Source: Capsicum annuum (Eukaryota > Streptophyta > Magnoliopsida > Solanales > Solanaceae). From it: 64,000 nt of DNA. Under the pieces are notes generated by a model. The model saw only the letters and a program-made list of their open reading frames with translations. It made no database searches and was not told where the DNA came from. The translations under genes were made by a program, and so were the position numbers. The stretch spans positions 130,251,231 through 130,315,230 of the forward strand of contig NC_061121.1 in NCBI RefSeq assembly GCF_002878395.1, in the 5' to 3' direction. Shown here in pieces: positions 34,864 to 47,639 of the stretch (position 1 is its first letter; the number at the start of each line of letters is the position of its first letter).

Positions 34864-35845
34864 TGTCATGACCCAAGTCTACCCCCTAGTGGCGACAATA
34901 GTGCTTACGACCATGAGGGTCACAAGCTAACCAATGAATTGATACCTGCTGTGAGCATTGAACAACTATGAACATAACACCTGTGCAGAAAATAAACTGA
35001 GCAGGAAAAAATATAAATGTAAATACTAAATACCAAATCAATCATAAGTCAGAAACATTTGATATAAACTGAAAGTAACTAACTGACTGACTGTCTAAAC
35101 ATTTGAAAGCCTCTAAACAAATTGAGGAGACTGTCTTCGATGGATAAGGACTCACCACTACGACTGCTGGATTATGCTGAGCTATCTAACTACGATCAGG
35201 AAATTATGCATCCGAACTAATGATATAAGTTATTATAGTGCAAAGAAAAGTATGTGGTCAGTACTTTGAATGTACTAGTATATGAAATGAGGTCAGGATG
35301 ATATACATGGGGTACTGTGCATATAAAATAAGGACTGATCGAATAACATAAGAAAAATGAACATGAATACATAAAAACTGTAACATCTGAGAATGTAAGA
35401 CCAAGCATGAATATATATCTAAAATAATCTGTAAACTAAAAAATTGGAATCTAATAACTGAATGACTGAAGTCTATATTATTTGGTCAGGTAAACCTAAA
35501 CTGAAACTATACTGAATACTGTACTGAGATTATAGGAGGTATTATCTATTTGACATGCCTTAATCTGAACTAATTAGGGTCCAACCTGTAATCCCAGTTA
35601 GAAGGGTGTCAATATAGTGCCACGGGTACTAATACTGGCAGTGTGAATCTACTAAGCTGGTATCCCCAAGGACTAAAAAGTCACCCTCAATTGGCAGGTG
35701 CTCTAAAGAGATATGTGTCACCCTCAACTAGCAGGTAGATACTTAGTTAACCTTCAACTGGCAGGTAGACATCTCTAACTTACGCTGGTTACACAGTTCT
35801 ATCACTCGGGGATTGCTACTAAGGGTCACACCCTCTTATGTCAGG
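34864..35845 (-). repeat. Element B 5' LTR, first part (before element C)
   Basis: TGTCATGACCCAAGTCTACC matches the 3' LTR from its edge. It continues to ATGTCAGG at 35,845, where element C inserts. Confidence 0.88.
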
Positions 35846-36467
35846 TGATAACACTTAAATTACACGTCAATTTAGTGTAAGAAGATCATCGTCAATATAT
35901 TTACACAACTTTGGAGTAGGGGTCAAATCCACAGGGAATAATGTGAGTGGCGATTAAACTAATTTGAAACTAAAGCTACAAGTTAAATTCAAATAACTGA
36001 CACAAAAAAACAAAATGGGGTTTTTTTAATGGTTGAACAATTGATTGTTGGTAATCAAGAGTTTATGGAATAACCAAAATTATGTTCACTAGGATTTACG
36101 GTACATGACAGATGCTACAAATAACTTAAGGTTCTCACGATGGTTAGGATGACGAGCTATCTTTATCAATGGTATGCACAAATGTCTCTCGACCTATTCA
36201 AGCATCTAATTTCATAATCCTCTCGAACTTAGGAAATCATAACAGACTGCCAAGATTTTACCTCAGGTTAATCAACCTTATTATAGCACCGATTATTAAA
36301 TGAAGCCTTTTCGAGTCCCTGTTGATAATTTACTTCCTACTATTTATGATTTCTTTCACAAGCAAACGAAAGTAGGTACACCTATTGTTTGCAACGAACA
36401 TACATAAATTATAATATCAGAATTATCAATAAATACTAACACTTATTAAAACTTGATAATTTATGTA

Positions 36468-38805
36468 ATACCCCAAGAAATTTTTTGTTGAAATTTTGTG
36501 CGTAAACGTGTTGGGTTCTATCTTCTAGAATGAATTATAAATTTTACGTACGAAATGTCTTAGATTATGATCCACTATTATGTAGAGTATTGAATAAGAT
36601 TTTCAACGATATATGGATCATCCAAAACAGACACCCTAGCGATGAGTTATGAACATTCCGATCGAATCGTGAATAGTAGTGAACAGTAAAACGTGCAGGA
36701 AAAAGTACTGAGGCCTGACATATTTTTGCTCCAACTTTAACCAATCATAATTTTTGTAAATAATGATCTGGGTGATCTACTATATATCAACGGAAAGCTT
36801 TGCGAGTCCTCTTTCCAATGAAATTGGTTTCATCTAATTTGTCTATCAGAGCAAAACGTTATGGTCGATCTACTTTAGCCTATCAAAAGTAAATTTTTGA
36901 GTCAACTTCAAATGATCATAAATCCTTGTACACAATGATCTGGGTAAGATACTATATATCAACAGAAATATATGAGAGTCCTCTTTCTAATGAAATTAGT
37001 TTCATCCAATTTGGATATCGGAGTAAAACATTATGGTTGATCTACTTCAGACTATCAAAACAGTCCACCAAAGGACAAATTCAAGAATTATTTGATTTTT
37101 TAGGGGCGTTTTGGTCATTCCCCCTTACCCAAAATCCATCCAAACCCTATATTAAAGCCTATTAGAAGCATTATACGTTATATTTCATCAAATTCCCTCA
37201 AAAAGATAACCCTAAGCTCCTACATCTAACTTTAAGAACCTCCAAAGTTCACCATTAATTCTGCAAATTTATTCAAGATTCCAAGTTCCTAGTTCAAGAA
37301 CTCCAAGAAACATCATTCAAAGGCATAATTAACATCTCAAAAATGAGTATCGATCTAAAGTTCATCATTCAAGGTATGTGGGGTTTTTCAACAAGAACTC
37401 TTTTTTGTTCTTGTTCCCAAAAGTAATTTTCCTTACAAAGGCATGATTTTTATTTGATTTTTTTATGAATTTGAAGCATGAACCCATATATTATGATGAT
37501 TTTTATGAAATCTTGATGTTTATGATTTTGAAAGATGAATTTACATGTGTGGAGATATAAAGTATGATTCTTGAATCATATTTATCATGATTTTAATATT
37601 TGGGACGTGAATCCCCATTGGAAATTGTGTTTGTTTTAAAAAGTGTGTGTTATAAGCACGTTGATGTTGAATATTTGAGATATTTTGAATGATTTGACCT
37701 TTTGGTTTTAATGGAGTTGTTTTGAACTCGAGTGTGAAAGAAATCCACAACGTGGTTGGTTTTGATAGATGGGAAGCATGATGGCTCCCGATGTATATTT
37801 ATATATTACTGAAATTGTTTTGTTGTGGATTGTCTTTGAAATGATCTGAGCTAAGTCTGGGAGAAATCCTTAGCACCGAGTGGGAGGTATAAAGTGACCT
37901 TACTTCTCTAGAACTACGTACCCCCATAGGAGTGAGCCTGAGGTTGATTTATATAGTGATCACTAGTTTGTGTTAATTTGATATTGATAGTCCTACTTCG
38001 ATGGCAAGGATAAGACGGCTCTCCCTAACGTGGGTTGTACGTTGGACTCCATGTAGCTCACATGGTTTATGTCGGTTATAGGATATCCCAGTGTGTGTGT
38101 TTCCTTGTGTCTATGGTGAATGGTAAAGTGATTTAAAGGTGGAATTGTGAAAGTTATTCTTTCGAAAGATTTAAATGATATTTACATTATGAGAATTGAT
38201 ATTCTTTATGAACTGAAAGTGATTGACAAATTATATGATGACTCACATGTGTTATTGTACTTATTTCATCCTCTCATTATTATGATGATTTTTTTTCGAG
38301 CTCTGTGAGTCTTTCATACATCCTACATATTTCTTATAAATATTTATGATGATGATGTTTATACAACTGTATACACCCCTATATACTCGGTTTCTTTCTA
38401 TGGTATTGACCCACTTCTTTGGATGTGGGCTGTATTTTCTCAGAATGTAGGTTCAGGTGCTCAGTTCCAGGTTCGACAGTGATTCCTCGGGCACGCTGTT
38501 CTACATTCTCTGTTGTAGTGAGTCCTCATGTTCCAAGGACGTGATGTCTGATGTTGGTTTCACGGAATTGTTTACATTTGATAACTGAGTATGAGTCAGT
38601 TAGGGAATGTCTCAATAGCTCGCTGGTTTTATTGATTTTCTTAGAGGCTTGTCAAACTAGTATAGATGTTGGGAGTTGACTAATAAGTCATATTTTGTTA
38701 TCTTTCTGAAATTCTTTTATTCTTGGATGATGATTACTCTGTTGATATTTGAGGGTTATTTATGGAAACCCCATTGATTTGTGTTAAACTAAATGAAAAT
38801 GGCTC
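36468..38805 (+). mobile_element. Insertion F: truncated Gypsy LTR inside element C LTR copy 1
   Basis: Starts TGTAATACCCCAAGAAATTT and has features of a plus-strand Tekay-like LTR, such as GGATGTGGGCTGTATTTTCT and TAGTGAGTCCTCATGTTCC. No closing CA end or 5-bp target duplication is clear, and about 200 bp of the host LTR is missing. It therefore looks like a truncated copy with deletion, not a clean insertion. Confidence 0.6.
36731..37072 (+). repeat. ~172-bp tandem duplication within insertion F
   Basis: Two adjacent diverged copies share AATGATCTGGGT, ACTATATATCAAC, GAGTCCTCTTTC, AATGAAATT, GTTTCATC and ACTATCAAAA-like segments at an offset of about 172 bp (36,762 against 36,934). Confidence 0.8.
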
Positions 38806-41470
38806 AAAGGGAGGAAAAAACATCATTTTTTCTCCTCAATAATAGATGAATTATGCTTAAAACACTAAAAGTGCTATAAATACTTAATTCTAAATAAGGA
38901 CACAAAAATTAAGGTTTCAGTTTTCTCTTCAGAGTAGATGATGGCGATCTTGATGGTGTGTCAGACATCTGACGGCGTGTGCCAGATGTTGTCAAAGATT
39001 CCAGTGAATTGTTATCTTCTGATTCTTCTGATGGTAAATCTGATGGCGTGTCAAATATGTGATGGTGCATTAAAAATGTCATCAAATCTTCACTGGAAAT
39101 CAGCATGATCTGCTTCAAGTTGATGGTAATTTTGACGCCTCATAACATATTTGACGGCTTCCAAAACTTCGTCATATTTCATCTCAACTCCTCAGGTTCT
39201 GTTTAAGCTTGATGGCAACTTTGACAACCTGTCCTATGTCTGAGACACTTCAGAAATTGCGTCAGCTGCACTTTAGCTTATTCGTACCAGATTTTAACTA
39301 ATTTATTTTCTTTTCTTTTGTTTTCTCCCGAATCACTTGTATCTGTATTAAAACAATAAAAATAATCAAAAACAATAAAATTTACTTAAGGATTCACAAT
39401 TATTTAGAGTTAAAAGCCTCAAATGTGTTAGAATATTCTCACACATCAACACCCTTAACTTAAAACAATTGCTTGTCCTCAAGCAACCAAAACATAACTT
39501 AGAAATAAACAAAGTACAATTGGCATCACACATTCACATAAGCTCAAACACACTTTACCTTCTCCAAGGTCAACTATTTCAAACTCAACTGTGTATACTA
39601 TTAAAGAACAACAATGTGACACACACGACTCAAGATATGGCATAAATTCAGCAACACAATCATGCATGCACTAACATTGCACTATCTAAATAAGTTAGCT
39701 ACTCGTAACATACCTACTGTGCCCCCACAACAAAGAAATCCCTTTCTCACTTAAATCAGACATCAAATGTTTAACATAGGGATAATCCACAAATCCTCAC
39801 TCTCAGAATAAAGTTCCTATCATTGTATGTCATTTTCCATAGGCTTGCCCTTATTTTCATTGCCAAGGTCTTCAGACATGTTAGCTAGGATCACTATAGG
39901 ACTTTTTCTCAGTTTGTAATGTAGGCTAGGGGCTGGTATGATATTCAAGGGTATTTAAAGTGACTACGCCTCCTTGACACTACACTAACCTCTTGGGGTT
40001 TTACTTCTTAACATTTTTATCTTTCTCTTTTTTATTGATCACACATGCTCAAAATGGGTGCGGTCTTTTAAATAATCAAGTTATCTTTTGTCATCTTTTA
40101 CATATTTTTTTCTTTTTTTTTTTCATCGCACCCGGCTTTTATTCTTTTTTCTTGTTCTACCTCTCTTCACACTCATTTTGTATCATGCACCCCTATGATA
40201 GCAGCCCTCAACTTAGGTTGTTTGCCTAAGTCAAGGTGCACAATATCCAAAGAGGACCAGGGCCAAAACAGGTTCATTACAATGTTAATGTGAAGGTGAT
40301 AGGTGTCTCAAAAAGAAATAGGCAATTAAGGCTCAAAGTAGGGATCAAGGGATCTCATGCATACTGGGAAGGTCATTTAGGCTTAAAGTAGACTAAATAC
40401 AACAAAAACAGCCTATGATCCTTTCCTAACCCCTATCCTACAACCTAGGCAAGAAAAATCGAGCAAGTTCTGGATTTAACACACAAAGGGAACTAGGTAG
40501 TTTCTTAGACAGACATGGCATAAAGGTACATCACAAGCCACTACCTATCCAGTTCATGCAATTGTTAACAATGATTATCATGTACCCAACACTAATGCCA
40601 TAAAAATATTCACAGTAGTCACATACAGATGGACGTTACACAGTTAACACAAACAATTGGAGAGGTAGTTATCATTCCAAGAAAATTCAACAAAAATATA
40701 TCAACTGTTGTAGATAATTATTTTTCTCCTAGTTAACCAAAACACATCACAACACAAAAATAATACGACTAAATATGTTGGCTTTACTAGGAACAAGACT
40801 CCAGGGAAAAGAGGCACGAAAATAAAAACCCCAGGAGGACATCAATACCCGCAAGTAGCTCCAACACACTCAACTTAAAATCATGCAATATCCCCAATGC
40901 ATCAAAGAAAAACAAGAAAGTTAGAAACATACCTGTGGCACAATGGTTGTGAAGATTTGATGTCAATCATATAATACGAATACAAATGAAAAAATACCTT
41001 GGGTTGTCTCCAAAGAAGCGCCTAATATAGTGTCGCGGCACGACAACATCCATTCATACTTTATTCCTCCACTTTGACGATTTAAATTGCTGGCCCATCT
41101 TTTGATCTTTACATTTTTTAGGCCCATTGGGTAAATGTGAGGGCATGATAAGGAATGTTCTATCATGCCACTTTGAAGACTTGAACCGCTTTCCCAATTT
41201 TGCATCGAACTTTTGTGTCGGATTATTGGGCAACGATGAGGATCTTAAAAAGCCACTAAATGGATATGATTTTTAAGCTTCTTAGCCTTCAAGACTGGGG
41301 TTGTAGTATACCTTTTTGGAAAGATAAACTCTAAAATGTAAAAATTTTCCTCATCGTTTTCAAAATTCATTGTTTGCTTGGGTGATTCGACTTTCATCAA
41401 ATCTACCAAGCATAATATTGAAAAGTGGTTCGAATGAGGACTAACTCTCAATTTTGGAGTAGCATCCCTG

Positions 41471-42171
41471 TTAGTATTTTTTACCCCGAAATAGACTAGA
41501 GTCTTCACAAGGATTGTGCTTGATTTCTTCTTTTGATTCTACTACCATCTCCTCATCTTTGGCATCTTCATTCATAAATGGTTCAATTGGTTGGGAAATC
41601 ACCAAGGGTTGCTTAACATCAATCTCATCATCAATATCAGATTCTTGCTCCTCATCTTCACACTCATCCATTATGTTAAATGATTCTACAGACAAGATAT
41701 CATCTAAACATAATGTGGAAAAGTGCTTTGAATGCTTGACCTCTATATCCATATCCTCTATCCTTCTTTTTTTCTCGTTATTTGCCCTTATGTCTTGATG
41801 TATATCACGTATGATATCATTCGTTGTGTCCACACACTCCAACATTAGTTAAAGCATAGCTTTAATGCCACTCTTTCCGGTGCTTCGTTCTTCCTGTTCT
41901 TTACCATAAGACCTATCAAACTCATAATAAGAACTAGAATTTGGGTTAGCGCAATAAGGGGAAGGGGCATTTGGGCAATCACTCTAATGTCCATCTCGAC
42001 CGCCATATAAAGAACAATCATATTCCTGGTATGATAGAGATGGTGCACACATCTCTCTTCAGAGAGCATATCTACAGTCTTGCCAAAAGTGAGGTCCATA
42101 GCAATATGGACATGGATCATCAAGATAAGATTTCCAACCATCAATATCATGTTCATTCCGAGATGCCATTG
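41471..42171 (-). pseudogene. Element C internal ORFs, copy 1
   Basis: The frame opens at about 42,171 with MASRNEHDIDGWKSYLDDPC, then PYCYGPHFWQDCRYAL, and reaches a TAA at about 41,850. After one further codon the same frame reads MLECVDTTNDIIRDIHQDIR, a highly acidic segment, and ends in FRGKK. Not recognised by family. The CPYC and C-R-Y residues suggest a small metal-binding or disulphide site. The arrangement is the same as in copy 2, except for an extra stop in GGRDGH-stop-SDC. Confidence 0.6.
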
Positions 42172-42298
42172 TAATAAGTAAAGTAAAATAAAAATCTACC
42201 TAACACAAGAAATAAAAGAAAACTAAAAACAAATATTTACAAGTTTGAATTCAAGCTAGTAGGCTAAAATTCCAAACCAACTCAATACGCCAAATTGT

Positions 42299-42316
42299 TC
42301 TCTGGCAACGGTGCCA
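42299..42316 (-). promoter_or_regulatory. Element C primer-binding site, internal copy 1
   Basis: TGGCACCGTTGCCAGAGA on the minus strand, four bases from LTR copy 2. The other unit has TGGCACCGTTGTCGGGAA at 48,675-48,692. Both fit the TGGCGCCGTTGCCGGGGA type of TAT/Ogre elements. Confidence 0.75.
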
Positions 42317-42320
42317 TTTT

Positions 42321-43751
42321 TGATAACGCTCGACTTACACGTTAATTTAGTGCAAGGCGGTCGTCGTCAATATATTCACCCAACTTTGGAGTCGTGGTCG
42401 AATCCACAAGGAATAATGTGAGTGGCGATTAAACTAATTTGAAACTAAAGCTACAAGTTAAATTTAAATAACTGACATAAAAAGAATAAATGGGGTTTTT
42501 TAATGGTTGAACAAGTGATTGTTAGTAATCAAGAGTTTATGGAATAACCAAAATTATGTTCACTAGGGTTTACGGTACATGACAGATGCTACAAATAACT
42601 CAAGATTCTTACGGTGGTTAGGATGACAAGCTATCTTTATCGATGGTATGCTCAAAGTTCTCTCGACCTATTCAAGCGTCTAATTTCCTAATCCTGTCGG
42701 ACTTAGGGAATCGCAATTGACTGCCCAAATTTTACCTTAGGTTAATCAACCTTGTTACAACGCTGATTATTAAATGAAGCCTTTTTGAGTCCCTGTTGAT
42801 AATTCACTTCCTACTATTTATGATTTCTTTCTTAAGCAAACCAAAGTAGGTACACCTATTGTTTGCAACCAAAAGACATAAATTATAATCTCAGAATTAT
42901 CAAGAAATCCTAATACTTATTAAACCTTGATTATTTAACACCTTAGCATGACCTAACCTTAGATTCCATAATCCAGGTTAAAAGAGTTTAGCTACTCATG
43001 ACGCATGAAACAAGCATGTAATTTGGATTCATAACTGAAAAGATTAACTTACAATGATGAATGAAATTGAAAGTGAACTTGTATTTGAATCACACGGAAA
43101 AACACTTACATATTGTTCTTGAGATAGGAAGGAAAGAACATCATTTTTTCTCTTCAATAATAGATGAATTATGCTTAAAACCCTAAAAGTTCTATAAATA
43201 CTTAATTCTAAATAAGGAAACAAAAATTAAGGTTTCAGTTTTCTATTTGGAATAGACGACGGCGATCTTGACGGCGTGTGCAAGATATCATCAAAGATTC
43301 TAGTGAATTGTTATCTTCTGATTCTTCTGACGGAAAATCTGATGGAGTGTCAAATATGTGATGGCGCATGAAAAATGTCGTCACATCTTCACTGGAAATC
43401 AGCATGATCTGCTTCAGCTTGATGGTAATTTTGACACCTCATCACAGATTTGACGGTGCTTCCAAAACGTTATCACATTTCATCTCAACTCCTTAGGTTC
43501 TGTTTAAGCTTAATGGCAACTTTGAAAGCCTGTCCCATGTCTGATGACGCTTCAGAAATGGCGTCAGCTACACTTTAGCTTATTCGTACTAGATTTCAGC
43601 TGATTTATTTTTCTTTACTTTGGTTTTCTCGCCGATCACTTCTCTCTACATTAAAACAGTAAAAACAATCAAAAACAATAAAAGTTACTCAAGGATTCAC
43701 AATTATTTAGAGTTAAAACCCTTAAATGTGTTAGCATCTGCTCACACATTA
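42321..43751 (-). repeat. Element C LTR copy 2 (central)
   Basis: 1431 bp, from TGATAACGCTCGACTTACAC to CTCACACATTA, where the terminal base pair is changed. It is shared between the two tandem units. Confidence 0.88.
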
Positions 43752-44981
43752 ACACTCTCAACTTAAAACAATTGCTTGTCCTCAAGCAACTAAAGCATAA
43801 CTTAGGAAGATACAAAGTACAATTGGCAGTCACACGTTCACATAAGCTCAAACACACTTTACCTTCTCTATGGTCAACTATTTCAAACTCAATTGTGTAT
43901 ACTATTAAAGAACAATAATGTGACACACAGGACTCAAGATATGGCATAAATTCAGCAACACAATCATGTATGCACTAACATTGCACTACACAAATAAGTT
44001 AGCTACTTGTAACATACCTAGTGTACCCTCACAATAAAGAAATCCCTTTCTCACTCATATCAGACATCAAATGTTTAACATAGGGATAATCCACAGATCC
44101 ACACTCTCAGAATAAAGTTCCAATCATTGTACGTCATTTGCCATAGGCCTGCCCTTATTTTCATTGCCAAGGTCTTTAGACATGTTAGCTAGGATCACTA
44201 TAGGACTTTTTCTTAGCTTGTAATGTAGGATAGGGACTGGTATGATATTCAAGGGTATTTAAAGTGACTACGCCTCCTTGACACTACACTAACCTCTTGG
44301 GGTTTTACTTATTAACATTTTTCTCTTCCTCTCTTTTATTGATCACACATGCTCAAAATGGGTGCGGTCTTTTTAATAATCACATTATCTTTTTCTCATA
44401 TTTTACACAACTTTTTCTTTTCTTATTCTTTTTGCACCGCACCCGACTTTTTATTCTTTTCTCTTATTCTACCTCTCTTCATACTCATTTTGCATCACGC
44501 ACCCCTATGATAGCCACCCTCAACTTAGGTTGTTTGCCTAAGTCAAGGAGCACAATATCTAAGGAGAACCAGGGCCAAAAGGTTCATTACAATATTAATA
44601 TGAAGGTGATAGGTGTTTCAAAATGAAATTGGCAATTAAGGCTCAAAGTAGGGATTAAGGGATCTCATGCACACTAGGAAGGTCATATAGGATAAAAGTA
44701 GACTAAATACAACAAAAACGGCCTATGATCCTTTCCTAAACCCTATCCTACAACCTAGGCAAGAAAAATTGAGAAAGTTCTAGATTTAGCACACAAACGG
44801 AACTAGGTAGTATCTCACACACACATGACACAAAGGTATATTATAAGCCACTACCTATCCGGTTCATGTAATTGTTAACAATGATTATCATGTCCCCAAC
44901 GCTAATGCCATAAGAAGATTCACAATAGTCACATACAGATGCACATCACACAGTTAACAGAAACAATCGGAGAGGTAGTTA

Positions 44982-47046
44982 TGTCATGACCCGAACTGGG
45001 GCCCTGGCCATGACGAGCATTCTTGAACCTGAAGGCCCGAAACGCCCTCTGTCTAGCTGGTAATCATGGACATGACTTATATGAAAAAAATTATGGAAGA
45101 TAGCACTATATAACAAAAACATGGTCAAGAATCATATAAAAATAATAATGGGGAATAATGTCCCACAATCTCGATCAATATCTCTATAACGTCTGCAAAA
45201 TCTCTACTACATGACTGAAACATATATCTATCTGAAAACTGGGACAAGGCCCCTAGTAGACCCAAAATTAATAAGTGATAAATGAAAATGCCAGATATCA
45301 GGCCTTCCGAAATATAAAAGGCTCACCAAGTGACTCTACAAATCTGTCTGAGAAAATCTACTGATTTTCTGGACCCCTAGACTGTGCCTCCGAACCTGGG
45401 AGGGAAGGGGGTCAATATAAAAGTACTGGCACACAGAGATATCAGAACAAAACATAATGTTTTTATAAAATATAGTTGAGAGCCATTATAAAGCAAGTTC
45501 ATATCAAATCATTTGAAAACACATGGGTGTAATGTAATTGTTTTCAACAACAATACAATGCAGCTGAGCTAGGTGGAATACCCTACATATCATATTTACA
45601 TAAATTGTCAAACGTCGGTTGCCATCGAGATTAGAGTATAAATGAGGGAAAGACACACAAGATCACACAATAGGGTGTCTCGACCCAATGGTAGAGCACA
45701 AGATCACAAAGCAGGGCTCTAAACCATAGTCCCAATTTGGGAATGACATAAAGTCAGGTATGCAAGATCATAAAGTATGGTACCAAGTTGTCATGTCGGC
45801 AAACATGGTTTCCAGCGATGTGTCCTTACACTAAAATGCCTTCTTCGGGCATCCACCTATCTCATGTAAAATCAATGCATTCAAATTTCATCTAATTCAA
45901 TCACATATCATATTCTGTAAGGTATCGTCATACCCGACTTGCAAGCCATCAATATCACATCAACATGTGCATAATCATGTAAAAATCAAGATGCTTCATC
46001 ATTTACAAGTAGTGAACAGTAATCATTTCAAATTCATGCTCTCTTTTATTGGTCATAATATAATATGGGGTATCAAAACATTATCATAGGAAATTGAAAG
46101 CAATTTATCATTCATAATTTATCAAACTTTCAAGGAAAATCTCAAATCATATATGCATGGTTTCAACTATTGAAGTATGTAGGCAAACAATTCCCATGAC
46201 ATTCAGAAAAATGACTTAGAAATCATATTAAAAGCAAGCTATTAGCATTTTATTGAAAAAACCCCATTTAAAAGCATGCATGTTCATATAACTAAACCCA
46301 TGAGATTTTAGGATAACCCCACGTACCTCGATTACTACTAATATTAGGTGCTTCTTGAAGCATACGTTGAGAGGATTCCAAATATGCAATTAGTTTCTAA
46401 AGCTCCCGGTTGAATCTTGAGTTGCTTGGGTTTTTATTTTTGAAAACCAAAGGAGAATTCTTGAGAAAATTTGATAAATGAAGGTGTGTTTTGGCATCTT
46501 TTAGAACTAAATTTCATGTTTAGGGCTAAATAAGGGTGGGAAAAGGACCATTTTACCCCAAATACAGAGTGTTTAAGTCACTTGAAATGATTACATAGGC
46601 GCCGCCTATGCTATCACCTATGTTTACATAGGCGCCGCCTATGCTTTCCAGTGGCCATGTGTGATTGGTTAGGCGATGCATATTACTTTGAAAGGCCATA
46701 ACTTTTTTACTCGGGTGCCGGATTTTAGCAAAATTGGTATCGTTGGAAAGCTAACTCGAAAACCTATCATTTTACACATAGTAGGCTCTCTAATTCGATA
46801 TATACAAAGAGTCATGGTTGATAGAAGTTGACACAAATTATAATTTCCACCCAAACTTAATTGATCAAAGTAGTTTTCAACTCGTCCTTGAGTCAAACGA
46901 CCCCTATGTTCTTAATTCAAGCTTGAATGGATTTTACATACTACACAATAACTAGCATGCCATATTGGCATAGGATTTATGGCTTCGAGATTATCAGCAC
47001 ATCAGAATCATGGTCTATATTGTAGCCCAAAATGTGGGGCATTACA
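44982..47046 (-). mobile_element. Insertion E: solo LTR inside element C internal copy 2
   Basis: 2065 bp from TGTCATGACCCGAACTGGG to GGGGCATTACA on the plus strand, flanked by AGTTA at 44,977-44,981 and 47,047-47,051. The equivalent place in internal copy 1 (about 40,670, GGTAGTTATCATTCC) is uninterrupted. No internal region is present, so it is a solo LTR formed by recombination. Confidence 0.92.
46590..46646. repeat. Duplicated GC-rich near-palindrome in solo LTR E
   Basis: TACATAGGCGCCGCCTATGC occurs twice, about 33 bp apart. Each copy is nearly its own reverse complement (CATAGGCG / CGCCTATG). Confidence 0.9.
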
Positions 47047-47639
47047 AGTTATCATTCCAAGAAAATTCAACAAAAATATGTCAACTGCTGTAGATACTTG
47101 TTTTTCTCCCAGTTAACCACAACACATCACAATGCAAAAATAATATGCCAAAACATGTTGGATCTACTAGAAACAAAACTCTAGGAAAAAGAGGCACGAC
47201 AACAAAAACCCCAGGAGGACATCAACACCCACAAGTAGCCCCAACACCTTCAACTTAAAATCATGCAATGTCCCCAATGCGTCAAACCAAAACAAGAGAG
47301 TTAGAAACATACCTGTGGCACCATGGGTACGAAGATCTGATATCAATCAAATAATTCGAATACAAACAACAAAATACCTTGGGTTGCCTCCCAAGAAGTG
47401 CCTAATTTAGTGTCGCGGCACGACAACATCCAGTCATCCTTTATCCCTCCAGTTTGACAATTTAAATTGTCAGCCCATCTTTTTATCTTTACATCTTTTA
47501 GGTTCATTGGGAAAATATGAGGGCATGATAAGAAATATTCTACCACGCCACTTCCAAGACTTGAACCGCCTTCCCAATTTTGCATCAAACTTTTGTGTGG
47601 GCTCATTGGGCAACGATGAGGATCTTAAAAAGACACTAA

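Larger units (their letters stand above)
35846..39448 (-). repeat. Element C LTR copy 1 (carries insertion F)
   Basis: Matches copies 2 and 3 at both ends: TGATAACACTTAAATTACAC to TCTCACACATCA. The middle is occupied by foreign LTR sequence, 36,468 to about 38,805, in place of about 200 bp that copies 2 and 3 retain. Confidence 0.83.

Noticed and set aside
41514..41798. 94-residue Ser-rich plus-strand frame
   Set aside because: Opposite-strand shadow of the acidic element C reading frame.
43669..43947. 92-residue Cys-rich frame near element C LTR
   Set aside because: Lies over the LTR boundary and non-coding internal end; a similar but shorter frame at 39,479-39,667 is not conserved in extent.
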